Part shown: piece after piece, positions 36,771 through 51,554 of the stretch
Layout: each line of letters begins with the position of its first letter
Position numbering within the stretch: position 1 is the stretch's first letter
From: Dolomedes plantarius
Lineage: Eukaryota > Arthropoda > Arachnida > Araneae > Dolomedidae
Direction: 5' to 3'
Assembly (NCBI GenBank): GCA_907164885.2
Contig: OU015490.1
Span: 210,223,443-210,287,442, forward strand
Length of the DNA: 64,000 bases
Notes under the pieces: model-generated
Seen by the model: only the letters and a program-made list of their open reading frames with translations
What the model was told of the DNA's origin: nothing
The model's database searches: none
Translations under genes and position numbers: made by a program

Positions 36771-37539
36771 CGTACCAAGAAACGGCTTTTCATCAGTTAC
36801 GGTTAAATTTAATAGAATTTCTGTCTGAAAATCCTGTAGTATTTAACACAGTGAAAACTCAAGAAAAACAAAATAATTCAACGGTAATCACTGCCTAATG
36901 CTTTTGAAGGCTGTCAAAAGAAAAAATAATGTTTGTCGTAAATTTTTATGACTGTCACGTCATGCAAACTTTGTTAAGGTTCGTTTAGAAGTTTTTTACA
37001 AAAAAATGTTTGGATGTCCAATGTCTGAAACGTGAGAGAAAATTTTTTCATCATTTCAAAGGTTCTTCTTTTTTAGTGAGGCATTTATTACTATTATTAG
37101 AATGTTTTTTAACGATGTAATCACTTTCGATTGAAGGAAATATTTACTTTGCCTTAAAAAACGTAATTGCTTATTTTATTAGAACCATTTGTTATTTTGT
37201 GCGATAAAAACGTTGTCAAGTCCTATTAGATAAAATAAGTATTGAGAATACTTTATTAAAGTTACTTTTTATAGTTGAAATCTATTTACTGGAAACATTA
37301 AAATTTTTTCCAAATGTAACAGAGATGCACAATGCTCTACAAATAGAGAAATTTAAGAATTATTAGACACATGATAACTAAAAAGTAATCTTTAAGTATG
37401 TTGTTTTCTCTGTATAGCAATCACTGAACGTTTTAAATTCTTAAGTAATTGGATAGAAAATTAGGATTTTACTTAAAGACATTTTTTTAAAGTGTCAATC
37501 TAATGTCTAAATGCAAATGTTCTGTTAAAAAATTTTATA
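36768..37539. other. Nothing recognised
   Basis: AT-rich DNA with no supported feature. Confidence 0.5.
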
Positions 37540-38560
37540 AAATAATTCATTTAACAGTAATATTTTGTAACATATACTTCAGTTCCCTTTATTTTTTATT
37601 GTCTATGTTGGACTTAACAATATTAAGCAAGGCTTTCAACTTAACTACTTGATTAACCTCTTGATTAGCAACTTAACTTCTTGAATTAACTACTTGAAAA
37701 TAGGTAGGTAACTGACAGCACCAATTTAACAAGAATATTTTGTGATAATTGATTCAGTTCGCGATATATTTTTTATCGATGGTTAACTTAACGTTATTAA
37801 GCAGCGTTTTCAGCTTAACTAATTAATAAAATAGATAAATTTATATATTAATTAGGCTACTCAAAGGAATAATTTAACAAGAATATTTTTGACAGTTCAT
37901 TCAGTTCCCAAGATTTTTTAATGTCGATGTTTGATTTAACAAAAATAAGGAACTATATCAGCATAAATAATTAATAAATAAAAATAAATATATAGAAAAA
38001 ATAGAGCACTCAAAGCTCCAATTTAACAAGAATATTTTGTATCAGTGCCGATGTTTGATTTAACTAAAATAAGGAAGGATTTCAGCATAAATAATTAATA
38101 AATCAGATAAATTAATTGATAAAAGGGATAACTAAAAGCACTAATTTAACAAGAATATTTTATAGCAGTTCGTTTAGTTCTCAAGTTTTTTTTATCGATG
38201 TTTGATTTGAGTATATTACATAGTGTTTCCAGCTCAACTAATTAAAAAAAAACAATTCTTAAAATAGGTAACGCTCAGCACCAATTTAAGAAGAATATTT
38301 AGTGCAGTTCATTTAGTACCTGAGATTTTTCATTATCCATGTTTGATTTAAATATATTAAGAAAGGTATTAAATTTAACAAATTTACAAAAAAGCTAACA
38401 CATGACAAAAATTTAATTAGAATATTTTGTGAAAGTTCTTTGATTTTCCCAATTTTTTTACTGTCAAGTTTTGATTTAACTATAAAAAGGGAGGTTTTCA
38501 GTTTAACTACTTAATAAAATAGAAAACTCACAGTTTTTACTTTATATTGAATAAACTATA
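37540..38560. repeat. Degenerate tandem array, ~140 bp unit (7-8 copies)
   Basis: Phrases 'caatttaacaagaatatttt', 'cagttc', 'tcgatgtttgatttaac', and 'ttcagc(t/a)taa(c/a)taattaataaa' recur in order. The 'gatttaac' landmark appears near 37612, 37783, 37925, 38052, 38202, 38341 and 38468. Confidence 0.8.
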
Positions 38561-38770
38561 TAAAAGGATACAGTTAAAAAGAAAAAATAATAATTATTCT
38601 TTAAATTAAATTAGTTAACACGTTATTCAGTGTTATATTCATATAGTTGCTATTTTCCCCTAACGTAAAATAATTAAATTGATAAATCTCATGAATAATA
38701 AGCTTCTGAAAAGAACACAGAAAAGTGCGTTTTTAATAAAAATTTTTTGAAATGGAGTAAATCATATGTA

Positions 38771-39790
38771 CAGGATGTTGCAGAAGGGACTCCCATATTT
38801 TAATGAGTAATAGAAATCGAACAAAACAATTTACAGAAAAAAAGCTTTACATTTTATAAAAGTACTTAAAATCTAGTATTTTTATTAGGTTTTCAAAAGA
38901 ACATCAATCATATTAAAATTATTTAAACATACGGAAATCAGATGTGCAGGGTGTGGCAGATTGGTCTCCCCCACATTAATGGGTAATAGAAATAGAACGA
39001 AACAATTTACAAAGAAAGCTTTACATTTTACAAAAGAACTTACAATCTAGTTTTTTTTCATTAGGTTTTCAAAAGAACATCAGTCATATTAATAGTATTT
39101 AAAGATATGTACATCACATGTGCAGGGTGTGTCAGAATGTTCTCCCCCATATTAATGAGTAATAGAAAGCGAACGAAACAATTTACAGAAAATAAGCTTT
39201 ACATTTTATAAAAGTACTTACAATCTAGCTTATTTTCATTAGGTTTACAAAAGAACATCAATCATATTAAATTGTTTCCAGATGCGTCAATAACATGTAC
39301 AGGGTGGGACCGAATAGACTTCGCCATTTTTATGAGTAATCGAAGGTGAAAGAAGCAATTTACAGAAAAAAGCTTTACAATTTATAAAAGTACTTACAAT
39401 CTAGTTTTTTTATTAGGTTTACAAAAGAACATCAATAATATTAAAATTGTTTAAACATACGTAAATCACATGTGCAGGGTGTGGCAGATTGGTCTCCCCC
39501 ACATTAATGAGTAATAGAAATCGAACGAAACAATTTACAAGAAAAAACTTTACATTTTATAAAAGTACTTACAATCTAGTTTATATTCACTAAGTTTACA
39601 AAAGAACATCAATCATATTAAAATTATTTTCAGATGCGTCAACAACATGTACAGGGTGTGGCCGAATATACTCCCTCATTTTAATGAGTAATAGAAAGCG
39701 AAGCAATTTACAGAAAAAAAAGCTTTACATTTTACAAAAGTACTTACAATCTAGGTTTTTTCATTAAATTTTCAAATGAACATCACTCGG
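38771..39790. repeat. ~175 bp tandem array built on a transposon terminus
   Basis: Units start near 38771, 38947, 39122, 39299, 39474 and 39650. Each begins 'acagggtgtggcagattggt'-like sequence, then 'ctcccccacatt', 'atgagtaatagaaa', 'gaacgaaacaatttaca', 'gctttacattttataaaagt', and 'ttacaaaagaacatcaatca'. The head of each unit is the element's own inverted-repeat sequence. Confidence 0.85.
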
Positions 39791-39825
39791 GTGGTGACCG
39801 TCATTTATTCATTTCTGGGGGAATG

Positions 39826-40118
39826 ATGGCAAATTCCTCCCGAATAGGTAACGCACAGTCTCGTTGTACATTTTTAGATTGTCTAATGTTCCAAGGACAT
39901 CAAAGCACTTGGATCGTACACTTGCTTCCCATGGTAATGAAGACCTATTTGCTCTGATGTTTGAAACGAATTGCAGGATGGATTTTCGATCAGGAACGGC
40001 ATCAGTTTCTTAAAGTTTGAAGTGCGTTTTAAATGTCGTTTGTGTCACGGTTACAGCATTGTTATTCTTTAAAGAAAGCCTGGATAACGAAACCGCGACG
40101 TTCACCAGACCAACTCAT
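39826..40118 (-). pseudogene. DUF4817-type transposase N-terminus
   Basis: From the ATG on the minus strand at 40118 the frame reads MSWSGERRGFVIQAFF, then a stop. After a frame change it gives NNAVTVTQTTFKTHFKL and DAVPDRKSILQFVSN. This matches the DUF4817 helix-turn-helix N-terminus found in a group of arthropod mariner-related transposases (MSWSGEHR..., ..VTATQRAFRTHF..., ..VPDRKSIL..). The DDE part is absent. It is a dead remnant. Confidence 0.75.
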
Positions 40119-40445
40119 GGTGCCTAGTGACAACTAGAAAATGTAGCACTGACCGCTCGAACTGTTGCTACCTCCTGCGCTGCCCTAGCCCTACATTACG
40201 AGTAACAGTCAGAAATGTGGTGGGAGTCTATTCTGCTGTACTCTGTAATTCTCATATATAAGAAGTTACTGAAAAAAACAGAGAAAAATCCATTTTTATT
40301 ATAAAATATTTATAGAATATGTAGTTTGCGTTTGTTTATGTTGTTCAGCCCAACTAAAACATTAATTTAACTATAAAATGTTGGATTATCATTTTTTAAT
40401 AATATAATAATATTTTTATTTGTTTTAAACTGTCATTGATATTTA

Positions 40446-41126
40446 TCTATATATATAAAACAGTTCCGTAACTGACTCATTCATTCACTGACTGACTGAC
40501 TGACATACAACGCACAGACCAAACCGCTGGACGTAAAGGGCTGAAATTTTGCATGGCGATTCTTCTAATAGTGTAGGGGTGCACTAAGAAAGATTTTTCA
40601 AAAATTATTCTTAGATTTTTTAAAATTAAATTTTTAAGCTGTTTTTTAAACTTTTTTTACGTTTGCATTTAAAATAATACATTGAGGGTTATAAAATTTA
40701 TATCACAAGAAAGATCATAAAAATTCCTTCAAAATAAAATTTTGTTCGAATCTTTACCTCCATTTCCTGATTTTTGGTGAATTTTTAAAGATTAATTTTT
40801 AGAATTTAATTTATTAAATGCTGATCACGTGATTTCCTTTTCTGGTACTTTAAATAAATTTATCGTCACGTGCAAAAAAAAAAAAAAAATAGACAAAAAA
40901 ATATTTTTTTCTTGCTAATGCGGCAGACGACTGGACTTTATTTTGTCTATAAAATACCCCTTACGATTTTTTTATAAATATGTTTTTTTACATCAATTGT
41001 ATAAATTGATCGTCGTATTTATTATAAATATATATATATTTATATTTTTTTTTTAATTAATTGCATACTTTGACCGTTGTATTTAATTTCAATGTACTCC
41101 GTATCGAAGCGCGGGTTTTCAGCTAG
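40446..41126 (+). mobile_element. Helitron-like non-autonomous element, copy 1
   Basis: The 681-bp segment starts TCTATATATATAAAACAG after an A and ends GGTTTTCAGCTAG before a T. TC and CTAG termini at an A/T target with no target duplication or inverted repeats fit Helitrons. Two homologous copies lie on the minus strand at 44641 and 45388. I did not find a convincing 3' hairpin, and there is no Rep/helicase gene, so the class assignment is moderate. Confidence 0.55.
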
Positions 41127-43720
<2,594 letters not shown>

Positions 43721-44640
43721 TATGTAAAATTTGTATGCTTCGCAATCGAAATTACATTGTTTAAACGTGATGGTCATAAATATTAAGTTATCAGAAAATG
43801 TATTTATTATAACTTTTACTATCAAGGAATTAATCTAACAATGCCATTGGTGTATATCAAAAAAACAAAATTACTTTACTTTAAAGTTTCATATTATCCA
43901 TAACTCACTGAAATAACGGTGTGTTTGTACGGTACGTGAGCATATTGATTTGTCACAGCATCAAGTGACAGGAGAGCGATTTTAATATAAAACTTTCAGA
44001 GCCTCGGACTAAAATTGACATCAGGCAAAATTCGCTAAAATTCGCTGAAAAGAGGAAAAACTTCGAAGAAGAAGCAAAAAATAGCACCTACAATAAGTGA
44101 ACAGAATACCCGGCAGCTTTAAACGGTTTTAAAACCGTGTTTCAATTTTGTTCCCGGAAAACTTTTATAAATTAAATTTTTCTTGTGTCTCCCGAATGCA
44201 TACCACGTAGCTTAAATGAAGTTAAAGTTTGCTCGAAAGAATTCCCTGAAAATGTTTGGCTTTTCAATATACTAAACTGTCTAAAAACTGTTTGATATAG
44301 GAGGTGAATTTTTTTCAGGCTTGAATAGGAAACTAAAGTATCCACTTTCATATTAACGCATTAACTTTATTTTCCTTTATCTACATTTTGTGTTACCACT
44401 TTAATATTACCAAATAAATGGAAAGTATCAGTTATGTTGTTTTCAAATCCCCATCTAAACTGATATTTTTAACCTTTTTTTTGTCTTAAAACGCGAAAGT
44501 AGAAAGTTTTGTATTATACAGTAGTCATATATTTTTCAAGTTGTATTTATTAAAATAACGTCGAAATGTATGGTAAATATTCTACTTATCTGTAAAAACT
44601 TTCCTATCCGTAAGTTAATATTTCCCTAACATATCCTATA
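43721..44640. other. Nothing recognised
   Basis: AT-rich sequence; no supported exon or repeat. Confidence 0.5.
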
Positions 44641-45387
44641 CTAGCTGAAAACCTGTACTTTGCTACGGAGTACATTCGAATTAAATACAAGGGTCAATGT
44701 ATGCAATGAATTCCAAACATATGTATAAATATATTTATAATAAATACAACGGTCAATGTATGCAATTGATGTAAAAAAAAAGAAAAAAATCGTAACGGAT
44801 AATTTTAAAGACAAAATGATGTAGAAGAAAATATTTAAATTAAATCTAATAGAACGTAGCAAATACTATAGTACAGTTAATATAGTACAATTTGAGGAAC
44901 ATTTCTTTTACTATATGTTAATTTTTTTTTTATAATGTCCTAATGTCTGTCGCATTAGCAAGAATTTTTTTGTCTATTTCGTTGTTATGCACGTGACGCA
45001 AAATTAAAAGAAAATAAACTTCGTGATCAGCATTTAATAAATTAAATTCTAAAAATTAATCTTTAAAAATTCACCAAAAATCAGAAAACGGAGGTAAAGA
45101 TTCGAAAGAGATTTAATTTTAAAGGAATTTTTAGGATTTTTCTCGAGATATAAATTTTATAATCCTCCGATTATTATTTTAAATGCAAACTTTAAAGAAT
45201 ATTAGAAAAACAGCTTTAAAATTTAATTTTAAAAAATCTAAGAAAAATTTATCAAAAATCTCTCTTAGTTGTTCCCCTACACTATAAGAAGAATAACCAT
45301 GCAAAATTTCAGTGCTTTATGTCCAGCGGCATGGTCTGTGCGTTGTCTGTCAGTCAGTCACTTACGGAAATATTTTATATGTATAGA
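44641..45387 (-). mobile_element. Helitron-like element, copy 2 (minus)
   Basis: The copy begins CTAGCTGAAAACC and ends GTATAGA, the complements of the 3' CTAG and 5' TC ends of copy 1. The body matches copy 1 in reverse ('gtcacgtg', 'cacgtgatcagcatttaata', 'cattgacc', 'gcttcgatacggagtaca' type landmarks). A CTAG of the next copy follows immediately. Confidence 0.55.
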
Positions 45388-46237
45388 CTAGCTGAAAACC
45401 CACACTTCGCTACGGAGTAAATTCAAATTAAATACAACAGTCAATGTATGCAATTATAGGGCCGTTGGAAGCCTTGTGGTACAGCGTGCCGGTTTTCGGT
45501 GCTGAGGGTGCTCAGATCGAATCCTGGCGAAGCGCCACTAAAATGCCTCTGTTCGCGTCGTCCCTTCATAGGGGGCAATTCTGGCCCGCCTATATGGCGC
45601 CCCCATAATAAAATGGCCAGCAAAAACTGCGGTGAATTATAGGCGAATGTCCTCGCGACAAGTGCCTCCACATTAAAAAAAAAATGTATGCAATTAATGC
45701 CAAATAAATATATATATACATTTATAATAAATAAGACGATCAATGTATGCAATTGATGTAAATAATATATATATTTATAAAAAAAATCGTAAGGGATACT
45801 TTTATAGACAAAATAATGTAGAAGAAAATATTCAAATTAGATCTAATAGAACATACTAAAGAATTTAGTAGAGATAATATAGTACAGTTTCAGGAACATA
45901 TCCTTTACTGTATTTTAACATTTTTTTGGACAATGTCCAATCGTCTGCCGCATTGGCAAGAAAAATATATTTTTTGTCTATTAAGTTGCTATTTTCGTGA
46001 CGATAAATTAATTTAAAGTACCAGAAAAATAAATCACGTGATCAGCATTTAATAAATTAAATTCTAAAAATTAATATTTAAAAATTCACCAAAAATGAGA
46101 AAATGGAGATAAAGATTTGAAAAAGACTTCATTTTATAGGAATTTTCATGATCTTTCTCGTGATATAAATTTCATAACCCTCAAATTATTATTTTAAATG
46201 CAAACTCAAAAAAAGTTACTAAAACACATTAAAAATC
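45388..46237 (-). mobile_element. Helitron-like element, copy 3 (minus, 5'-truncated)
   Basis: It starts CTAGCTGAAAACCC directly after copy 2, giving a head-to-tail arrangement. The 5' part is lost: homology stops at about 46237, where another TC-type start begins on the plus strand. A SINE (45457-45682) is inserted near its 3' end. Confidence 0.55.
45457..45682 (+). mobile_element. tRNA-derived SINE with 14-bp target duplication
   Basis: The 226-bp insertion starts 'agggccgttggaagccttgt'-like (from about 45457), has an A-box-like 'gtggtacagcg' and a B-box-like 'gatcgaatcc', and ends in an A run. The 14-bp 'aatgtatgcaatta' flanks it at 45443-45456 and 45683-45696, a target duplication typical of LINE-mobilised SINEs. 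Internal Pol III boxes would drive its transcription. A decayed copy lies on the minus strand at about 60287-60450. Confidence 0.8.
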
Positions 46238-47740
46238 TCTATATATATATATAAAAGGATGTATGTGTGTATGTGCTTATATTCCATCACCACTCTGGAT
46301 CACCTGGAGCAATTTCAACCAAACTTGGTACACATATCACGTACAATCTGGTAAGAAACACTGGAGGGGTAAGACACCCCTAACACCCATAGGGGGCAGA
46401 GGGGCAGGGGGCACAAGTAAAAATAATCGAAAATGACTGATATAAGTGTGGAATTCATAGTTTTCGGGGTCGCTGGGATTAATGGTGACACTCCCGTTGC
46501 CATCTATGTGAAATTTCAGCTCCCCATCAGCATTTGGGAGAGGGGAAGGAGGGTGGGGGAAGAAAAGTGAATATAAGATGTTCAAAATACTGAGAGTAGT
46601 GTCGAAACCATAGTTTTCGATGTCGCTGAGATGAATAGTGACCATTCTGATGCCGCTTAAGTGCAAGTTCAGCCCCCATTAGCATAGGGGGAGGGGGAGG
46701 GGGAGAGAAGTAGGGGTGGTATAAATCTATATGTATATAAATGTATGTATGTGTGTATGTGTGTATGTATGGATGTGTGTATGTGTATGTTCCATCATCA
46801 CTCTGCAACGCCTGGAGCAAATTCAACCAAACTTGAGACACATATCACTGACAATCTGGAAAGAAACACTGGGTGGGGAAAGAAAAAATCTAGCACCCAT
46901 AGGAGTGACAGGGGTCACATGTAAAAATAATCGAAAACGACTGATATAAGTGTCGAAACCATAGTATTCAGGGTAGCTGAGATTAATGGTGATACTCCTG
47001 TTGCCGTCTATGTGAAAGTTTAGTCCCCCACATCAGCACTGGGGGGGGAGGGGGAAGAAGGAGTGATTATAAAATGTTCAAAATACCGAGAGTAGTGTCA
47101 AAATCATAGTTTTCGGGGTCGCTGAGACAAATTGTGACATTTCGGATGCCGTCTAAGTGCAAGTTCAGCCCCCATTAGCATAATGGAATCCATAATGACC
47201 GAGATGTCCATAATGACCGTAATGACCATGTCCATAATGACCGAGAGTAGTGTCGAATCTATAATTTTCGATGTCTCTGAGATGAATAGGGACACTACCG
47301 ATGCCATTTAAGTGAGAGTGCATGCCATTTAAGTGAGAGTGCATCTGCATTGTTGGGTGAGGTGGGGTTAAGAAAGTGTGAATATAAAATGCCCAAAATG
47401 AACATGAATAGTGTCGAATCCATTGTTTTATGGTTCGCTGCGAAGAATAGGGTTAGTCCCGATACCGTTTAAATGCAAGTTTGACCTCCCAACACCATTG
47501 GGGGGGAGATAAGGGGAGATGTAAAATGCCCAAAACTACCGAGAGTAGTGTCGAATCCATAGTGTTTGTGTCGCTGAGATGAATAGGGCCCTCCCGATAC
47601 CATTTAAGTGCAAGCACAGCCTCCCATCACCATTGGTGGGGGAGAAGGGGTAATATAATATCCAAACTGACCGAGATTAGTGTCGAATCCATAGTTTTCA
47701 GAGTCACTGAGAGGAATATAGGAAATAAAAAATGTTATTT
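46238..47740 (+). mobile_element. Helitron-like start followed by ~150 bp internal tandem repeats
   Basis: The segment begins TCTATATATATATAAAAGG, like the TC end of copy 1, but the body is different. Phrases 'agtagtgtcgaa', 'ccatagttttcg', 'gtcgctgagatgaatag' and 'cccgatgccgttta' recur near 46445, 46594, 46946, 47090, 47243, 47407, 47542 and 47673. 'cctggagcaa(a/t)ttcaaccaaact' also occurs twice (46300, 46810). No gene is encoded and I could not define the right end. Confidence 0.5.
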
Positions 47741-47821
47741 ATAGTCAAGTTTTGAGTTAAATTAATAATAGAGTGACTTTGAAATTTTCCTTTATTATTT
47801 GCATACTGTACTTACTTTGAA

Positions 47822-48379
<558 letters not shown>

Positions 48380-49064
48380 AATTTTCCTTCATTTGTTTTA
48401 TCTAAACAATGATAGTTTTAAAGGCTATATTAAAACACTGAATATTTTTGATCACCGGAAAATGTCAAGTGTTATTACCCAATTAATTTCATATACCTTA
48501 AGTTTTTAGACTGAATTCTCCCTTCTTGAAGTTTCAGAAAACTTTGCGGCAGTTTTAGTCTAGGCTGTATTTTTTTACTCTTTAAAGATAAGCTTTATTC
48601 TGAGTCATTAATACATTTAAATTTTCTCATGAATTCGCATGGCTGTTAGAGCTGTGAGATGATAGTCTATAACTTACAGGGTGAGGCAAAATGGGCTCCC
48701 ATAATTCTCAAGGTCAACAACAATAGAATGGAAGGGTTAAAACGGTCGCAACAGTTCGGGCGAATTTTCTAGTTGTCAGTAAAAGTGATGGGTTGGCCTG
48801 GTGAACATCTCGGTTTAGTTATCAGGCCGTACTTTAGCCTTTTCCTTACGGGGTGGGATAGCCTGTATCCCAAGAATAAGGGTCCTAGAATATACATATA
48901 CACTCATGGACAAAAAAATTAGCGCACCAAGAAATAATTGCGGGATCGTAACGAAATTTGCAATGAAGGTACATGTCGGGGAGATATGCAAATGAGTAGA
49001 AATGCAGCGTGATTGCGCATTACGTATAGCCGGTAGAGGGCGTTCAACATCGTACTCTGTGGAG

Positions 49065-49071
49065 TATAAAA
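49065..49071 (+). promoter_or_regulatory. TATA box of copy C transposase
   Basis: TATAAAA 68 bases before the ATG at 49133, the same spacing as in copy A. Confidence 0.45.
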
Positions 49072-49132
49072 CAGGTAACCAAAGCTTGTTTGAGTGTTCT
49101 GAATCATTTACAAAGGAAGAGCTGAGATAGGC

Positions 49133-50157
49133 ATGCCATTACGCCGTGTTCGAAGACAATATAAGCAGTTGTCGCAGTTTGAGAGGGGGGGAATCGTCGC
49201 GATGATGGAAGCTGGGTGGTCAGCTAGGCGAGTAGCTCGTCAATTAGGCCGCTCTGATTGTGTTGTGAGGAGGTGTTTGGACCAGTGGACCCGAGAGATG
49301 TCATGTACACAAAGACCAGGCTCAGGACGCCCTCGACAGACCAGTCGTCGAGAAGACCGCCACATCGTAAGAAATGCACGAGTACAGCCAACTGCTTCAC
49401 CGGCCGCCATCCAGGCACAGGTATCACCTTCACTAGGGGCCTCTATGTCTTCTAGAACCATACGAACGCGCCAGGCTGAAGGATAGTTGTATCGTGGCGC
49501 CCATTACTTGTGCTGCCCTTGAAGCCACCCATCGACGCCTCCGTTTGGAGTTTTGCCGCGCATCGAGGAACTGGTACTGCAGCGGCCTGGAACCCAGGTC
49601 GTCTTTAGCGACGATCCAGATTCAATCTCGGCAGTGATGACAATCGTGTTCGTGTGTGGAGAGCCCGTGGTGAAAGCTTCAATCCTGCCTTTGCTGTACA
49701 GCAACACATCGCTCCCACAGCTGGTGTGATTGTATGGGGTGCCATTGCCTACAATACACGGTCACCCCTAGTATTGTTCCGTGGCACCATGACAGCCCAG
49801 CGGTATGTTCATGAAATCCTGCAACTACATGTGTTGCCACTCATGCAACGGCTCCGAGGAGCCATTTTTCAACAAGGCAATGCTCGGTCTCATACGGCAA
49901 GGGTGTCACAAGACTGTCTCCGCACTGTTACTACCATTCCTTGGCCTGCCCGATCCCCAGATTTGTCTCCAATCGAGCATATCTGGGATTATTTGGGACG
50001 ACGAGTTGGGCATCCCATGAGTTTGAACGAACTAGAGGCAAGGTTACAGCAAATATGGAACGAAATGTCGCAAGACATCATACAGAACTTGTATGACTCA
50101 ATGCCCGATCGTACCGCATCGTGCATTCGCGCTAGAGGGGGTCCAACGGAGTATTAA
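49133..50157 (+). pseudogene. Tc1-like transposase, copy C, frameshifted
   Basis: The first 117 codons (MPLRRVRRQY to about 49486) are open, with the HTH and GRPR intact. A C to T change makes TAG at 49484-49486. Several small indels follow between about 49490 and 49650, one next to the first catalytic Asp. The frame then reopens at 49654 to the normal end. The second catalytic Asp is Gly (QQGN, GAC to GGC). The Glu (SPIEH) remains. Nonsense, frameshifts and a catalytic change together make this the most damaged of the three copies. Confidence 0.93.
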
Positions 50158-50312
50158 CTCCTCCGTTCTTTTGCCTTTTTCTCTGAAATAAATTATCCTT
50201 TTTCTTTGATTTTCTTATCATTTACTTATATCAAAGTAGTCATTACGTATGTAAAATTTCGTTTCATTTTGACGACCCCTTCTTGGTGCGATAATTTTTT
50301 TGTCCATGAGTA

Positions 50313-50361
50313 TATATATTATATAGTATATATATATATATTATATATATATATATATATA
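50313..50361. repeat. Short TA-rich tract right of copy C
   Basis: Imperfect TA repeats follow the transposon end directly. Confidence 0.85.
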
Positions 50362-51211
50362 TACCCCTTAATGGTCGTTCTTACAAAGGGGACATGAATT
50401 TTCCCTTTCTAAGAGGGAATCGGAAAAGATGGCTTACAAAGTTGTAAGCTAAAGGTAATAAAAACGACTCTGTAACCTCAACACAGAGGCCATGTAGAAA
50501 CGCTTCGGGCTATATGTAACTGATGTTGTTATCGATCAAAACCAATCCTCTGGTGGGTTTCAAACGTGATGCCATGTGGTCTGCATGCTAGAGAAACCAA
50601 AGTGTTCGTCCTTGGAACATTAGATGATCTCAAAATTTGCATCTCTTCCATGGGTCCGCTTTTATGACGAAGTTGCCACCAGTCCCCAAAGACAACCCAA
50701 AGAGGGAGTTTTGAGAACGACTTCAGCAGTGGATCGCAAATAACGGGCACCACTGAGTGATGTTAATTTCAAAAGCTACTTGGAAAAAACTAGACTGGTA
50801 GTATTTTTTAAAATATAAAGTTTTTATCCGAAAATGTTTTGTTCGGTTTTTTATTACCATTTGATTGTGGGAGTTAATCCTGCAGCACTCTGTATTATGA
50901 ACTTTATGGACTTTAATTCAACCCACGTGGCTACCCGACAGAGTGAGTGCGGTGTAATTGAATCAAATAGGGAAAGCGATGCAAAATTTCTTAAAACTGC
51001 ATAAAGTAATCGAATGAACTAACACTAGAAAGACGGCTGCCGTCATTTTGACATTTTCGAGCATACGATTTAGACGCTAATGTCTGTATTTATGGTCTTC
51101 AGGATTTCTGAAATTTTAGGATTTCTTCTACTTTTACGGCGAAATAAGCACACACATTTACAAAATTATATTCGATAGTAAAGAGGGGAAATAAATGTGT
51201 TGTATACCTAC

Positions 51212-51554
51212 TGAAAGAATACTTGAAGAATAGGATAAAGAGAATAAGAAGTTAGTCTTACCTTTGTTCCAAAGGTTGATGATAGCATTTTAAAACTATT
51301 GAATGAATACTTCACACATGAGTAAATAGAATATAAACTGCGTTTTTAAGTATTTTTTAATGACGCACGAATAAATGGCATGATGACTACATGTAGAATA
51401 GGCTATGAAGAAAAAGAACAGCGACGTCAAAACACAGGAAAGAGGCGACTTCTAATTTTTTAAACACTTAAACAGTTCTCGCTTTTTCGTAAGCGAATAG
51501 TCATGGAAACGGTCTCGTTGGCCATCTAATGTCAAAATTGTAACTATTTCGACA
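51212..51554 (-). repeat. 3' LTR of the BEL element (343 bp)
   Basis: It matches the right LTR over its whole length with small indels. The C-terminal codons of the pol frame appear to run into it. Confidence 0.9.

Larger units (their letters stand above)
38771..40245 (-). mobile_element. DUF4817-type mariner relative, copy 2, with amplified end
   Basis: The left end 'caggatgttgcagaagggac' and right end (minus strand) 'cagagtacagcagaatagac' are imperfect inverted repeats, flanked by TA (38769-38770, 40246-40247). The transposase N-terminal region is on the minus strand near the right end. The left end is followed by about six tandem copies of a unit that begins with the same terminal sequence, so the terminus and subterminal DNA appear to have been amplified. 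Confidence 0.75.
48901..50312 (+). mobile_element. Tc1-like element, copy C (1412 bp)
   Basis: The left end is cactcatggacaaaaaaatt. The right end, minus strand, is tactcatggacaaaaaaatt, with the terminal base changed. TA lies at 48899-48900 and 50313-50314. It is the same family as copies A and B and is nested in a DUF4817-type element. Confidence 0.93.
48677..50892 (+). mobile_element. DUF4817-type mariner relative, copy 3, split by Tc1-like copy C
   Basis: The left end 'cagggtgaggcaaaatgggc' and right end (minus strand) 'cagagtgctgcaggattaac' are imperfect inverted repeats with TA on both sides (48675-48676, 50893-50894). From 48788 the frame reads MGWPGEHLGLVI, the family's N-terminus. 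A 1412-bp Tc1-like element sits inside. Without it, about 800 bp remain, so most of the DDE domain had been lost. Confidence 0.75.

Noticed and set aside
45441..45752. 103-codon minus-strand frame
   Set aside because: It is the reverse strand of the SINE plus Helitron-like flank.
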